The position numbers were made by a program, and so were the translations under genes. A stretch of DNA of 64,000 bases from JACVRW01 sp963808775 (GTDB lineage: Bacteria > Actinomycetota > Thermoleophilia > Solirubrobacterales > Thermoleophilaceae), in the NCBI GenBank assembly GCA_963808775.1, contig CAWEGR010000004.1, positions 659,779 through 723,778 of the forward strand. The letters run 5' to 3'. Under the pieces are notes generated by a model, which was not told where the DNA came from, did no database searches, and was given only the letters and a program-made list of their open reading frames with translations. This document shows, one piece after another, positions 23,899-42,943 of the stretch; position 1 is the first letter of the stretch, and each line of letters starts with the position of its first letter.

Positions 23899-24636
23899 CT
23901 ACCTCCTGTTGCCTTCGGTCGTCAGTTCGATGGTCATGTGGCTCGTGCGCTTCTTGATCGCGGTCGCCCGGCCGAGGGCGCGCGGCCGGTAGCGCTTGAT
24001 CGTCGGGCCCTCGTCCACGAACGCGCGCTTGACGCGCAGCTCGTCGGGGCCGAGCTCATGCGCGGACTCCGCGTTCGCGACGGCGGAGTTGAGCAGCTTG
24101 AGAATGTCTGTGGAGACCGCGCGCGGCGCGTGGCGGAGGATCGCCTGCGCATGCTCGACGCGCTTTCCGCGGATGTGGTCCATCACGAGCCGCGCCTTGC
24201 GCGGGGCGCTGCGCACGTACCTCGCGCGGGCCCGGACCAGGATCGCGCCCTCCTGGTCGCGCCGGGGTGCGCGCCGTCGCCCGGGGGCGCCGGTCTCGGC
24301 GGAGCCGCGCCGGCGGGCGGCCGGCTGCGCGGCCCCCTCGGCCGGGGCCTCCTCCTCGTCCTCGCTCGAGTCCTCGCTCGTGTCGTCGCTGGTGTCGTCG
24401 CTCGAGTCCTCCGACTCCTCCTCGGCGGGCTCCTCCTCCGCGGGCGCCTCGGGCTCGGCGGGCGTCTCAGCCACGACCTCCGGCGTCTCGTCGACGAGCT
24501 TGGCCGCCTCCGGGTTCGCGACGTCGTCGTCCTCGAGGCGCGCGATCAGCTCGGCCTTCTTGCCGCTCTTCGGAAGACCGCGCTTCTCGAGCTCAGCCTT
24601 GAGCTCGTCGACCTTGAGGGACGCCCAGTCCGTCAT
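23899..24636 (-). CDS. rplV: 50S ribosomal protein L22 fused to an N-terminal SAP domain
   Basis: 245 aa, about twice the usual L22. Residues 1-40 match a SAP motif: Leu-Lys-Val-Asp-Glu-Leu-Lys-Ala-Glu-Leu, then Arg-Gly-Leu-Pro-Lys-Ser-Gly-Lys-Lys-Ala-Glu-Leu-Ile. SAP domains bind nucleic acid. Residues 41-115 are an acidic Glu/Asp/Ser linker. From about 130 a full L22 follows, with Tyr-Val-Arg-Ser-Ala-Pro-Arg-Lys-Ala-Arg-Leu-Val and Arg-Tyr-Arg-Pro-Arg-Ala-Leu-Gly-Arg-Ala. L22 lines the peptide exit tunnel. One continuous frame; the start overlaps the rpsS stop as ATGA. Confidence 0.95.
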   Translation of the reverse strand: MTDWASLKVDELKAELEKRGLPKSGKKAELIARLEDDDVANPEAAKLVDETPEVVAETPAEPEAPAEEEPAEEESEDSSDDTSDDTSEDSSEDEEEAPAEGAAQPAARRRGSAETGAPGRRRAPRRDQEGAILVRARARYVRSAPRKARLVMDHIRGKRVEHAQAILRHAPRAVSTDILKLLNSAVANAESAHELGPDELRVKRAFVDEGPTIKRYRPRALGRATAIKKRTSHMTIELTTEGNRR

Positions 24637-24911
24637 CGCATCCTCACCCGGTCAGACCCCGCGTGGCCGCGGAACATGCGCGTGGGCGCGAACTCGCCGA
24701 GCTTGTGGCCGACCATCGACTCGGACACGAACACGGGGACGTGCTTGCGCCCGTCGTGCACGGCGATCGTGTGACCGACCATCTCGGGGAAGATCGTCGA
24801 GGTGCGCGACCAGGTCTTGACCATCGACTTGTCGCCGGACTCGTTCATGGCCTCGATGCGCGCGATCAGGCGCTCCTCGACCCACGGGCCCTTCTTGGAT
24901 GAGCGTGACAT
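24633..24911 (-). CDS. rpsS: 30S ribosomal protein S19
   Basis: S19, 92 aa, Met-Ser-Arg-Ser-Ser-Lys-Lys-Gly-Pro at the start and Gly-His-Lys-Leu-Gly-Glu-Phe-Ala-Pro-Thr-Arg near the end. It forms a complex with S13 in the 30S head. It abuts rplB and overlaps rplV by four bases. Confidence 0.97.
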   Translation of the reverse strand: MSRSSKKGPWVEERLIARIEAMNESGDKSMVKTWSRTSTIFPEMVGHTIAVHDGRKHVPVFVSESMVGHKLGEFAPTRMFRGHAGSDRVRMR

Positions 24912-25757
24912 CTAGCGGCGTCCCTTCTTGCCGCGCCGGCGGCCGCGGACGATGAACTGATCGGAGGACTTGCGCTTCTTGCGCGTGCGGTAGCCGAGCG
25001 TCGGCACGCCCCAGGGGGTGACCGGGTGGCCGCCGGGCGTCTTGTGCGCCTCGCCGCCGCCGTGCGGATGGTCGACCGGGTTCATCGCGACGCCGCGCGT
25101 CTGAGGGCGCTTGCCGCGGTGCCGCGAGCGGCCCGCCTTGCCGAGCTCGACCAGCTCGTGCTCGGCGTTGCCGAGCGCGCCGATCGTGGCGCGGCAGACG
25201 ACCGGGACCATGCGCATCTCGCTCGAGGGCAGGCGCAGGGTCGCGTACTTGCCCTCCTTCGCGACGAGCTGGATCGCGGTGCCCGCCGAGCGGCCCATCT
25301 GGCCGCCGCGGCCCGGCGTCATCTCGACGTTGTGCACGACCGTACCCGTCGGGATGTTCGCCAGCGGCAGGCAGTTGCCCGGCTGGATGTCCGCCTCGGG
25401 GCCGGAGGCGATCGTGTCGCCCACCTTGATGCGCGCGGGGGCGAGGATGTAGCGCTTCTCGCCGTCCGCGTAGTGGAGCAGCGCGATGTGAGCCGACCGG
25501 TTCGGGTCGTACTCGATCGCGGCGACCTTGGCCGGCACGCCGTCCTTGAGCCGCTTGAAGTCGATCCGGCGGTAGCGCCGCTTCGCGCCGCCGCCGCGGT
25601 GGCGCGCCGTGACGCGGCCGTGCGTGTTGCGGCCGCCCGACTTCGAGAGCCCCTCGGTGAGCGACCGCTCGGGCTCCGTCTTCGTGACGGCGTCGTGCTG
25701 CAGCCAGGTGGCGAAGCGCCGGCCCGGCGAAGTTGGCTTGTGCTTCTTGATGGCCAT
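24912..25757 (-). CDS. rplB: 50S ribosomal protein L2
   Basis: L2, 281 aa. It contains Gly-Arg-Asn-Thr-His-Gly-Arg-Val-Thr and, near the peptidyl transferase centre, Met-Asn-Pro-Val-Asp-His-Pro-His-Gly-Gly-Gly-Glu. This His-containing loop is highly conserved. It starts six bases after rplW ends. Confidence 0.98.
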   Translation of the reverse strand: MAIKKHKPTSPGRRFATWLQHDAVTKTEPERSLTEGLSKSGGRNTHGRVTARHRGGGAKRRYRRIDFKRLKDGVPAKVAAIEYDPNRSAHIALLHYADGEKRYILAPARIKVGDTIASGPEADIQPGNCLPLANIPTGTVVHNVEMTPGRGGQMGRSAGTAIQLVAKEGKYATLRLPSSEMRMVPVVCRATIGALGNAEHELVELGKAGRSRHRGKRPQTRGVAMNPVDHPHGGGEAHKTPGGHPVTPWGVPTLGYRTRKKRKSSDQFIVRGRRRGKKGRR

Positions 25758-25763
25758 CTGTGC

Positions 25764-26057
25764 CTACTCGACTCCCTGACCCTCGAACAGCTCGATCGAG
25801 TCGTCCGCGTGCAGCGTGACGACAGCCTTCTTCCAGCGCCTGCGGGTACCCGAATGGAAGCCGCGGCGCTTCGGCTTGGGCTTGACCCAGGCCGTGCGCA
25901 CGCCCTCGACGCGCACGCCGAAGATCTCCTCGATCGCCTGGCGCACCTGCGTCTTGTTGGCGCGCTCGTGAACGCGGAACGTGTACTTGTTGGCCGAGAG
26001 CAGGGCGTAGCTCTTCTCGGAGATGACCGGCCGGATGATCACCTGGCGCGCGTTCAT
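25764..26057 (-). CDS. rplW: 50S ribosomal protein L23
   Basis: L23, 97 aa, with Ile-Ile-Arg-Pro-Val-Ile-Ser-Glu-Lys-Ser near the start and Tyr-Thr-Phe-Arg-Val-His. It forms the docking site at the tunnel exit for trigger factor and SRP. The ATG overlaps the rplD stop as ATGA; a longer frame upstream is a shadow of rplD. Confidence 0.96.
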   Translation of the reverse strand: MNARQVIIRPVISEKSYALLSANKYTFRVHERANKTQVRQAIEEIFGVRVEGVRTAWVKPKPKRRGFHSGTRRRWKKAVVTLHADDSIELFEGQGVE

Positions 26058-26674
26058 CTCGCCCCCGCCTTCTCGGTCAGGCGCGCGAGGGCGCCCTCGG
26101 ACAGCACGAGGCGGGCGGCGCCGATCACATCGGCCACCCCGACGGCGTCGGCGTGCAGGACGGAGACGTGCGCGAGGTTGCGGAATGACTTCACGCAGCT
26201 CTCCTCGCCGTCCGTCAGCACGACGAGCACGCTGCCATCGCCGTCGAGCGAGCCGAGCGCGGCGGCCGCGGCCTTCGTCGAGGGCGTGTCGAACTTCGAC
26301 GCGTCCACGGCGGCGATCGAGCCACGCTCGGCGTGCACCGTGAGCGCCGCGCGCAGCGCGCGCCGGCGCGCCTTGCGGTTGACCTTGACGGTGTAGTCGC
26401 GCGGCTTGGGCGCGAACGCGACGCCTCCGCCCTTGCGCTGGGGCGCCGAGAGCGCGCCCACGCGGGCGCGGCCCGTGCCCTTCTGACGCCAGGCCTTCGC
26501 GCCGGTCATGTGCACCTCGCCGCGGGTCTGCGCGGACTGCGTGCCGCGACGCCGGGCGGCGAGCTCCGCGCGCACGGCCTCGTGCACGAGCGGCCCGTGG
26601 AACTCCTCGCCGAACACGTCCTTGTCGAGCTCGAGCGTGCCCGAGCCGCCGCCGATGTACTTCGCGGACGCCAT
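26054..26674 (-). CDS. rplD: 50S ribosomal protein L4
   Basis: L4, 206 aa. The exit-tunnel loop Arg-Gly-Thr-Gln-Ser-Ala-Gln-Thr-Arg-Gly-Glu-Val and Trp-Arg-Gln-Lys-Gly-Thr-Gly-Arg-Ala-Arg is complete. In some bacteria L4 represses the S10 operon. It overlaps the rplC stop and the rplW start. Confidence 0.97.
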   Translation of the reverse strand: MASAKYIGGGSGTLELDKDVFGEEFHGPLVHEAVRAELAARRRGTQSAQTRGEVHMTGAKAWRQKGTGRARVGALSAPQRKGGGVAFAPKPRDYTVKVNRKARRRALRAALTVHAERGSIAAVDASKFDTPSTKAAAAALGSLDGDGSVLVVLTDGEESCVKSFRNLAHVSVLHADAVGVADVIGAARLVLSEGALARLTEKAGAR

Positions 26675-27303
26675 CAGGCGTCACCGTCCTTGCGGATCTC
26701 GACGACCGAGCCCTTCGGGCCGGGCACCGAGCCGCGCACGAGCAGCAGGTTCTGGTCCGCGCGCACGTCCACGACCTCGAGGCCGCGCTGGGTCACGCGC
26801 TTGTTGCCCATCTGACCGGGGCCGCGAATGCCCTTGAAGACGCGCGCCGGGTCCGCCGAGGCGCCGATCGAGCCGGGCGCGCGCACGTTGTGCGAGCCGT
26901 GCGAGACCGGGCCACGGGCGAAGTTGTGCCGCTTGATCGTGCCGGCGAAGCCCTTGCCCTTCGATACGCCCCTGACCTTGACGGTCTGGCCCTTCTCGAA
27001 GACCGCATCGACCTTGACCTCGGTGCCGACCTCGATCTCGCCGGGGTCGCCGCGGAACTCGCCGAGGTGCTTCAGGTTGCCGACGCCCGCCTTCTTGAGG
27101 TGGCCGAGCTTCGGCTTCGTGAGACCCTTCTCGGATACCTCGCCGAACGCGAGCTGGACGGCGTCGTAGCCGTCGCGCTCCTCGCGCCGGATCGCGGTCA
27201 CGAAGCAGGGGCCCGCCTCGATCACGGTCACGCGCTCGACGTGGCCGTCCTCGGGGTCGAAGACCTGGGTCATGCCGAGCTTTCTTCCGAGCAGTCCCGC
27301 CAT
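26674..27303 (-). CDS. rplC: 50S ribosomal protein L3
   Basis: L3, 209 aa, opening with Leu-Leu-Gly-Arg-Lys-Leu-Gly-Met-Thr-Gln-Val and with His-Asn-Val-Arg-Ala-Pro-Gly-Ser-Ile-Gly in the finger that reaches the peptidyl transferase centre. The Gln methylated by PrmB lies in Gly-Pro-Gly-Gln-Met-Gly. It follows rpsJ by five bases. Confidence 0.97.
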   Translation of the reverse strand: MAGLLGRKLGMTQVFDPEDGHVERVTVIEAGPCFVTAIRREERDGYDAVQLAFGEVSEKGLTKPKLGHLKKAGVGNLKHLGEFRGDPGEIEVGTEVKVDAVFEKGQTVKVRGVSKGKGFAGTIKRHNFARGPVSHGSHNVRAPGSIGASADPARVFKGIRGPGQMGNKRVTQRGLEVVDVRADQNLLLVRGSVPGPKGSVVEIRKDGDA

Positions 27304-27308
27304 GACGA

Positions 27309-27632
27309 TCAGATGAGCTGGATCTGGATGTCGACGCCCGCCGGGAGGTGGTCGAGCCGCTGCAGCGAGTCCACCGTCTTCGGGGTGGGCTGAAGGATGT
27401 CGATCAGCCGCTTATGCGTGCGGATCTCGAAGTGCTCGCGGGAGTCCTTGTCCTTGAACGGCCCGCGGATCACGCAGTACACGTTCTTCTCGGTGGGCAG
27501 CGGCACGGGACCGGACACCGAGGCGCCGGTTCGCACGGCCGTCTCGACGATCTCCTTTGCGGCAGTCTCGATCGCCGAGTGGTCGTAGGCCTTGAGCCGG
27601 ATTCGGATCTTGTTCTGGGTGAGTGTCGCCAT
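27309..27632 (-). CDS. rpsJ: 30S ribosomal protein S10
   Basis: S10 (NusE), 107 aa, with Ile-Arg-Ile-Arg-Leu-Lys-Ala-Tyr-Asp-His and Gly-Pro-Val-Pro-Leu-Pro-Thr. It doubles as a NusB/NusG partner in transcription antitermination. First gene of the S10 operon, 71 bases after tuf; a GC-rich hairpin lies in that gap. Confidence 0.97.
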   Translation of the reverse strand: MATLTQNKIRIRLKAYDHSAIETAAKEIVETAVRTGASVSGPVPLPTEKNVYCVIRGPFKDKDSREHFEIRTHKRLIDILQPTPKTVDSLQRLDHLPAGVDIQIQLI

Positions 27633-27654
27633 GGCGCGTCTGAGACAGACCGAA

Positions 27655-27682
27655 GGGCGGGCTCAGGTACAGACGCCCGCCC
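27655..27682 (-). promoter_or_regulatory. Hairpin between tuf and rpsJ
   Basis: Perfect 8-bp stem GGGCGGGC/GCCCGCCC with a 12-base loop. On the minus strand only two T residues follow. It could be a weak terminator after tuf, or a structured leader controlling the S10 operon. Confidence 0.4.
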
Positions 27683-27703
27683 CTCGAAACCCTGTCGGAG
27701 GCC

Positions 27704-28891
<1,188 letters not shown>

Positions 28892-28935
28892 CTCGAACTA
28901 CCCCTTTCGCTTCTCAAGTTTCGTGTGCTTCTCGC

Positions 28936-28951
28936 GGCTCCGTTCGGAGCC
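28936..28951. repeat. Short perfect hairpin between fusA and tuf
   Basis: GGCTCCG and CGGAGCC separated by two bases, inside the 80-bp fusA-tuf gap. No adjacent T-run. It may be an RNA structure in the leader of tuf. Confidence 0.35.
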
Positions 28952-28971
28952 GAACTGGTCAAACATACTCG

Positions 28972-31086
<2,115 letters not shown>

Positions 31087-31117
31087 GTCCTCTAATTGCG
31101 TAGTTCCGCGTTTGAGC

Positions 31118-31140
31118 AGAAAAAAGGCCCTCACGGGGCC
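31118..31140 (-). terminator. Intrinsic terminator/attenuator immediately upstream of fusA
   Basis: On the minus strand GGCCC-CGTGA-GGGCC is followed by TTTTTT, a textbook intrinsic terminator. It ends only about 32 bases before the fusA ATG, leaving no room for a separate promoter. This suggests conditional termination in the fusA leader. Alternatively it stops transcripts from rpsL-rpsG, but then fusA would need an unseen start site. Confidence 0.7.
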
Positions 31141-31175
31141 GCAAGCTGCGGGAGTCTCCGACCACCAGCCCCCGC

Positions 31176-31749
31176 GTGGCTGAACGGGGCAGCGAGCAGT
31201 GGGGGGAAACCGCCCGCAGAGCGACGATCGATGGTAGCAGGCGATCGCAGTCCCGAAGCGGCCTGCAATGGCTTCCTCTCGCCGTTCTGGGACTGGGCGC
31301 GCTCGCCGCTCTGCTGCTGCTCCTGACCGAGTTCCTGCCCGTGGCGACGGTCGATGTCGCCTCCTCGAGCTGCGAGGTCATAAACGACTCGAATCCGGAG
31401 CTCGCGGACCGCTGCGAGCTGAGCGGTTTCGAGCGCAACGGAGGCAGCTTCATCCTGCTGGCGCTGCTCGTGGGAGCGATGGCGCTCGGAGCGGGCCCGG
31501 GCCGCTCTCGGCCCGCCGCGTTCGCCCTGATCGTGCTGGGCGCCGTGGTGCTCGTCTGGGCGCTCTTCTTCGACCTGCCCGTGACGGACGAGACCGGGGT
31601 CATCGGCCGCAACTTCGAGGGGGCGACCGGCCTCGGCGGGCCCGGGCTTCACGGTCGAGGTCGTCGCCGGGGTGCTGGCGGTGATGGCCGGCGTGCTGGG
31701 CGTGCTCGGGGCTACCGGGGGCGACAGCGCGAGCGATCAGCCCGCCTGA
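31176..31749 (+). CDS. Small membrane protein of unknown function (apparent +1 frameshift)
   Basis: About 190 aa with four hydrophobic segments. The first is Leu-Ala-Val-Leu-Gly-Leu-Gly-Ala-Leu-Ala and the last, restored after removing one apparent extra base near 31641 in GGGCCCGGG, is a Val/Leu/Gly-rich helix ending before Ser-Asp-Gln-Pro-Ala. Two cysteines and acidic residues lie in the first extracytoplasmic loop. It is not recognised as a named family. It is encoded against the direction of the surrounding ribosomal genes, splitting rpsG from fusA. The GTG at 31176 is a tentative start. Confidence 0.65.
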
Positions 31750-31929
31750 CCTTCGCGACGACTGAAAGACGACTATAGACCCCCATACGCGGAAAAGTCG
31801 CGATTGTGGCAGCGGGACCGCTGGTTGCAGCGGTTCCGAGAGCGAGCATGGCGGGGGAAGCAGGCCGCGACGCGTGCTCCGCACGCGAGCGGCCGATGAC
31901 CCCGCCAGGCGAAGCTATCGGGGCCGCTG

Positions 31930-32400
31930 CTACCAGCGGTAGTGGGCGAAGGCCTTGTTGGCCTGCGCCATGCGGAAGATGTCGTCCTTCCGCTTGTACG
32001 CCCCGCCCTGCTGGGACTGGGCGTCTCCGAGCTCGCCGGCGAGGCGCTCCGCCATCGACTTCTCGCGGCGGGCGCGCGCGAACTCGACGAGCCAGCGCAC
32101 GGCGAGCGTGCGGGCGCGGTTCGAGGGCACCTCGACGGGCACCTGGTAGGTCGCTCCGCCGACCCGGCGGGAGCGGACCTCGAGCGAGGGGGTGAGCACC
32201 TTGATCGACTCCTCGAGCGCGGGAACCGGATCCTGGTTCGTGCGCTTCGCGAGGATGTCGAGGGCCTCGTAGACGATCGACTCGGCGGTCGACTTCTTGC
32301 CGTCGACCATCACCTTGTTGATGACCTGGGCGACGAGCTTCGACCCGTACATCGGATCCGGCTCGGTGGGGCGAACCCCTGCGGCGGCGCGGCGCGGCAT
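31930..32400 (-). CDS. rpsG: 30S ribosomal protein S7
   Basis: S7, 156 aa, with Met-Pro-Arg-Arg, Lys-Lys-Ser-Thr-Ala-Glu-Ser-Ile-Val-Tyr-Glu-Ala, and Gly-Gly-Ala-Thr-Tyr-Gln-Val-Pro-Val-Glu-Val. It nucleates the 30S head and in many bacteria autoregulates the str operon. It follows rpsL by two bases. Downstream, where fusA is normally adjacent, there is an 840-bp interruption. Confidence 0.97.
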   Translation of the reverse strand: MPRRAAAGVRPTEPDPMYGSKLVAQVINKVMVDGKKSTAESIVYEALDILAKRTNQDPVPALEESIKVLTPSLEVRSRRVGGATYQVPVEVPSNRARTLAVRWLVEFARARREKSMAERLAGELGDAQSQQGGAYKRKDDIFRMAQANKAFAHYRW

Positions 32401-32402
32401 TC

Positions 32403-32798
32403 CTACCTCGCCTTCGCGCCGTACTGGGAGCGAGCCTTCTTCCGGTCCGAGACTCCGGCGGCGTCGAGCGTCCCGCGCACGACCTTGTAGCGAACGCCCG
32501 GAAGGTCCTTGACGCGGCCACCGCGCACGAGCACGACCGAGTGCTCCTGCAGGTTGTGGCCCTCTCCGGGGATGTACGAGGTGACCTCCATGCCGTTCGT
32601 CAGGCGCACGCGGGCGACCTTGCGAAGAGCCGAGTTCGGCTTCTTCGGGGTCGTCGTGTAGACGCGCGTGCAGACGCCGCGACGCTGCGGCGCGGCGATG
32701 CGCTTCTTGCGCCCCTGTCCGGACTTCAGGCCCGGCGTGGCCACCTTCTTCTTGGGCTTGCGGCGGCCCTTGCGAACGAGCTGGTTGATGCTTGGCAT
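32403..32798 (-). CDS. rpsL: 30S ribosomal protein S12
   Basis: S12, 131 aa, a decoding-centre protein. Met-Pro-Ser-Ile-Asn-Gln-Leu-Val-Arg, Thr-Thr-Thr-Pro-Lys-Lys-Pro-Asn-Ser-Ala and Pro-Gly-Glu-Gly-His-Asn-Leu-Gln-Glu-His are all as expected. The lysines where streptomycin-resistance substitutions occur are the wild-type residues. First gene of the str operon, divergent from the hydrolase gene with only 27 bp between. Confidence 0.98.
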   Translation of the reverse strand: MPSINQLVRKGRRKPKKKVATPGLKSGQGRKKRIAAPQRRGVCTRVYTTTPKKPNSALRKVARVRLTNGMEVTSYIPGEGHNLQEHSVVLVRGGRVKDLPGVRYKVVRGTLDAAGVSDRKKARSQYGAKAR

Positions 32799-32825
32799 GC
32801 GGCGGGGGATGCTAGCAGCGGCCTG

Positions 32826-33614
32826 ATGCAGCTCGACCACCACCGCGGCGGCTCCGGGGACCCGCTCGTGCTCGTCCACGGCGTCGGTCACACGTGGCGC
32901 GGCTGGAAGCCCATGCTGCCCGCGCTCGAGCGGAGCTTCGACGTGCTGGCGCTCGATCTCCCGGGCTTTGGCCGTTCGCCCCCGCTCCCGGCGGGCGTCG
33001 AGCCGACGCCCGTCGAGCTCGCCGACGCCGTCGCGGCCGCGATGGACGACGCCGGCTGGCAGAGCGCCCACCTCGCGGGCAACTCGCTCGGCGGCTGGAT
33101 CGCGCTCGAGCTCGCCCGGCGCGGCCGGGCGCGCACCTGCGTGGCCCTCTCACCCGCGGGACTCGCCTGGGGCCGCGAGCGCGACCTCGGCCGTGGCGTG
33201 CTCGGGTGCATGCGCTGGATCGCGCGCAACGCGCCGCCCCCGGAAGCCTTCATGCGGAACCCGCTCGGCCGCACGCTCTTCGCCGGCCCGACGATCGCGA
33301 AGCCGTGGCGCGCGGATCCCGACGACCTGATCGAGCAGACACGCCTGCTCGCCGGCTGCCCCGGCTGGGAGGCGACGCTCGAGCGCACCTTCGACGGGCA
33401 GATCGAGGGCCTGGACGAGATCCGCGTCCCGGTGCTCGTGCTCTGGGGAACGCGCGACGTCGTTCTGATCCCACGGCAGGGCCGCCGCTTCGAACGACTG
33501 ATCGAGGGCGCGGAGCTCCGCTACCTGAAGGGCTGCGGCCATGTCCCGATGTCCGACGACCCCGAGGGGATCGCCCGGGCGATCGCGGAGTTCGCTGGGG
33601 CCGCCCGGCCCTAG
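32826..33614 (+). CDS. Alpha/beta-fold hydrolase
   Basis: 262 aa. Oxyanion-hole motif His-Gly-Val-Gly-His near residue 19; nucleophile Ser in Gly-Asn-Ser-Leu-Gly-Gly; Asp in Trp-Gly-Thr-Arg-Asp; His in Gly-Cys-Gly-His-Val-Pro. This is a complete catalytic triad. Esterase, epoxide-type or C-C bond hydrolases share the fold, and the substrate cannot be assigned. Its stop shares a CTAG with the stop of the convergent DMT gene. Confidence 0.88.
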   Translation: MQLDHHRGGSGDPLVLVHGVGHTWRGWKPMLPALERSFDVLALDLPGFGRSPPLPAGVEPTPVELADAVAAAMDDAGWQSAHLAGNSLGGWIALELARRGRARTCVALSPAGLAWGRERDLGRGVLGCMRWIARNAPPPEAFMRNPLGRTLFAGPTIAKPWRADPDDLIEQTRLLAGCPGWEATLERTFDGQIEGLDEIRVPVLVLWGTRDVVLIPRQGRRFERLIEGAELRYLKGCGHVPMSDDPEGIARAIAEFAGAARP

Positions 33615-34474
33615 GCCGAGGTGCGCGCCGCGCGCAGCGGGGCCGGCGTGAGCGCGGCCGCCGTAATCACGAGCACGAAGGCGAAGCTCTGGATCACGAT
33701 GCCGAGCGTGTTGCCGGGCATCGGGTCGCCGAAGACGAGGATGCCGCCGCTGATCGCGGAGACGTTCGCGGCGGCGCTCGTCAGGGTGATGACCGGGACG
33801 GCCTCGCCCTTCTGGAGCCCGCGCGCCGACGCGTAGAAGGCGATCACGGAGGCGGCGACGCATGTGACGAGCCAGGGCGAGACGAGCCCCAGCGCGCCGT
33901 CGCTTCCGACCGAGGTGGTCAGCGCCTTGATCGCGACGTCGGAGACGCCGAACAGGATGCCGGCCGCAATGCCGAGCATGACGCCGTGGTGCTCGTGCGA
34001 GCCGAGCTTCTTCGACAGCGTCAGGAAGATGCCGAGCGCCAGCAGGATCGATTCGAAGGCGACCATGCCGGCGAGCGAGTAGCTCGCGTGGCCGCCTCCG
34101 TGGGTCGGCAGCGTGACGGCGAGCAGCACGAGGCCGAGCGCCGTGAGGCCGACGCCCGCCCACTGGCGTGTCCCGACCGAATAGCCGAACCAACGCTCGG
34201 CCAGCACGGTGAGGAAGACGAGCCCGCCGGCGATGACGGCCTGGACGATCGACAGCGGAGCGAGCGCGAGCGCCGCGACGTGGAAGACCCACGCGACCAG
34301 GGCCACGCCCATTCCGGCTGCGAACCAGCGCGAGCGGAACAGCCCGACGGCGCTCGCCACCGGGTGCTTCAACGAGACCGCAGGCGCCGCGCAGGCGCCG
34401 CGATGCTTCAGCAGAAAGCCGACGTTCGTCGCGAAGGCGCAGAAGAGCGCGAGCAGGATTCCGAGTTCGATCAC
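33611..34474 (-). CDS. DMT-superfamily membrane transporter-like protein
   Basis: 287 aa, about nine to ten hydrophobic segments, arranged as two related halves like EamA/NIPA-type DMT permeases. A conserved-looking stretch Pro-Leu-Ser-Ile-Val-Gln-Ala-Val near residue 75 and a His-rich loop (Gly-Gly-Gly-His-Ala and Ser-His-Glu-His-His) lie between the halves. The substrate is unknown. It sits in a three-gene accessory block between rpoC and rpsL. Confidence 0.72.
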   Translation of the reverse strand: MIELGILLALFCAFATNVGFLLKHRGACAAPAVSLKHPVASAVGLFRSRWFAAGMGVALVAWVFHVAALALAPLSIVQAVIAGGLVFLTVLAERWFGYSVGTRQWAGVGLTALGLVLLAVTLPTHGGGHASYSLAGMVAFESILLALGIFLTLSKKLGSHEHHGVMLGIAAGILFGVSDVAIKALTTSVGSDGALGLVSPWLVTCVAASVIAFYASARGLQKGEAVPVITLTSAAANVSAISGGILVFGDPMPGNTLGIVIQSFAFVLVITAAALTPAPLRAARTSA

Positions 34475-34624
34475 TGGTTATCTAAAGAGAGATCTGGTGT
34501 TGGAGCGCGGCGGACGTTCCCCTGACCGCCTATTCGTGCTATCGGCCCCGGCGCCTGCCGCTTGAATAAGAAGGCGCGCGGGTCGTCAACCTAATGGCTT
34601 CCGCTGTAACGGAATTACGAAACG

Positions 34625-35134
34625 TTGGAACAAACAGAGCAACAACGCCCGATCCTGTTCGTCGACGTAGACGGGGTCATCAGCCTCTTCGGCTTCCAGC
34701 CGGGAGGCGGCGCCCTTCCAGGTCCCCTGCACTGGATCGATGGCGTTACCCACTGCATCCCCGACGATGTCGGGGCGAGACTTCTGACCCTAGCTGAAAG
34801 ATTTGAGCTCGTATGGGCCACGGGCTGGGAGGAACGTGCCAATGAGCACTTGCCCCACATCCTCAAGCTGCCGTTCCGCGAGCTCCCCTGCCTGACGTTC
34901 GACGGGCGCGCGGTTTTCGGGTCCTCTCACTGGAAGGTCGACGCGATCGACGAGTACGCGGGCGACCGCCCCGCGGCCTGGATCGACGACAACCTCGACG
35001 AGACCTGCACCGCCTGGGCGCAGGGCCGAGGCGCGCCGACGATGCTCGTCGAGACGCTCCCTCACGAGGGCCTCACGGATGACCACGTGACGGCGCTGCT
35101 CGCCTGGGCCGACGGGGTCAGCGGACGAGCCTGA
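34625..35134 (+). CDS. HAD-like hydrolase of the Swiss Army Knife RNA-repair type
   Basis: 169 aa. HAD motif I Phe-Val-Asp-Val-Asp-Gly-Val near residue 13, a following Trp-Ala-Thr-Gly-Trp-Glu-Glu-Arg-Ala-Asn, and acidic motif IV Trp-Ile-Asp-Asp-Asn-Leu-Asp. This matches small HAD domains annotated as RNA-repair-associated phosphatases, but function here is untested. The first possible codon is a TTG at 34625. Codon 12 onward is certainly coding. Confidence 0.7.
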   Translation: MEQTEQQRPILFVDVDGVISLFGFQPGGGALPGPLHWIDGVTHCIPDDVGARLLTLAERFELVWATGWEERANEHLPHILKLPFRELPCLTFDGRAVFGSSHWKVDAIDEYAGDRPAAWIDDNLDETCTAWAQGRGAPTMLVETLPHEGLTDDHVTALLAWADGVSGRA

Positions 35135-35174
35135 AGCGCCGGTTGGGTCGCTGCTCGCTGCCCTGGAGCATCCG

Positions 35175-35210
35175 GCGGGATGGCGGCGGTGAGCGCCCGC
35201 CGCATCCCGC
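35175..35210. repeat. Long imperfect hairpin between the HAD gene and rpoC
   Basis: GCGGGATGGCGGCGG pairs with CCGCCGCATCCCGC with one bulge, in the 87-bp convergent gap. No T-run on either side. It probably helps end transcription from one or both directions. Confidence 0.45.
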
Positions 35211-35221
35211 AGGTGCGCTAA

Positions 35222-39289
<4,068 letters not shown>

Positions 39290-39301
39290 GAAAGTGGTCC
39301 C

Positions 39302-42943
<3,642 letters not shown>

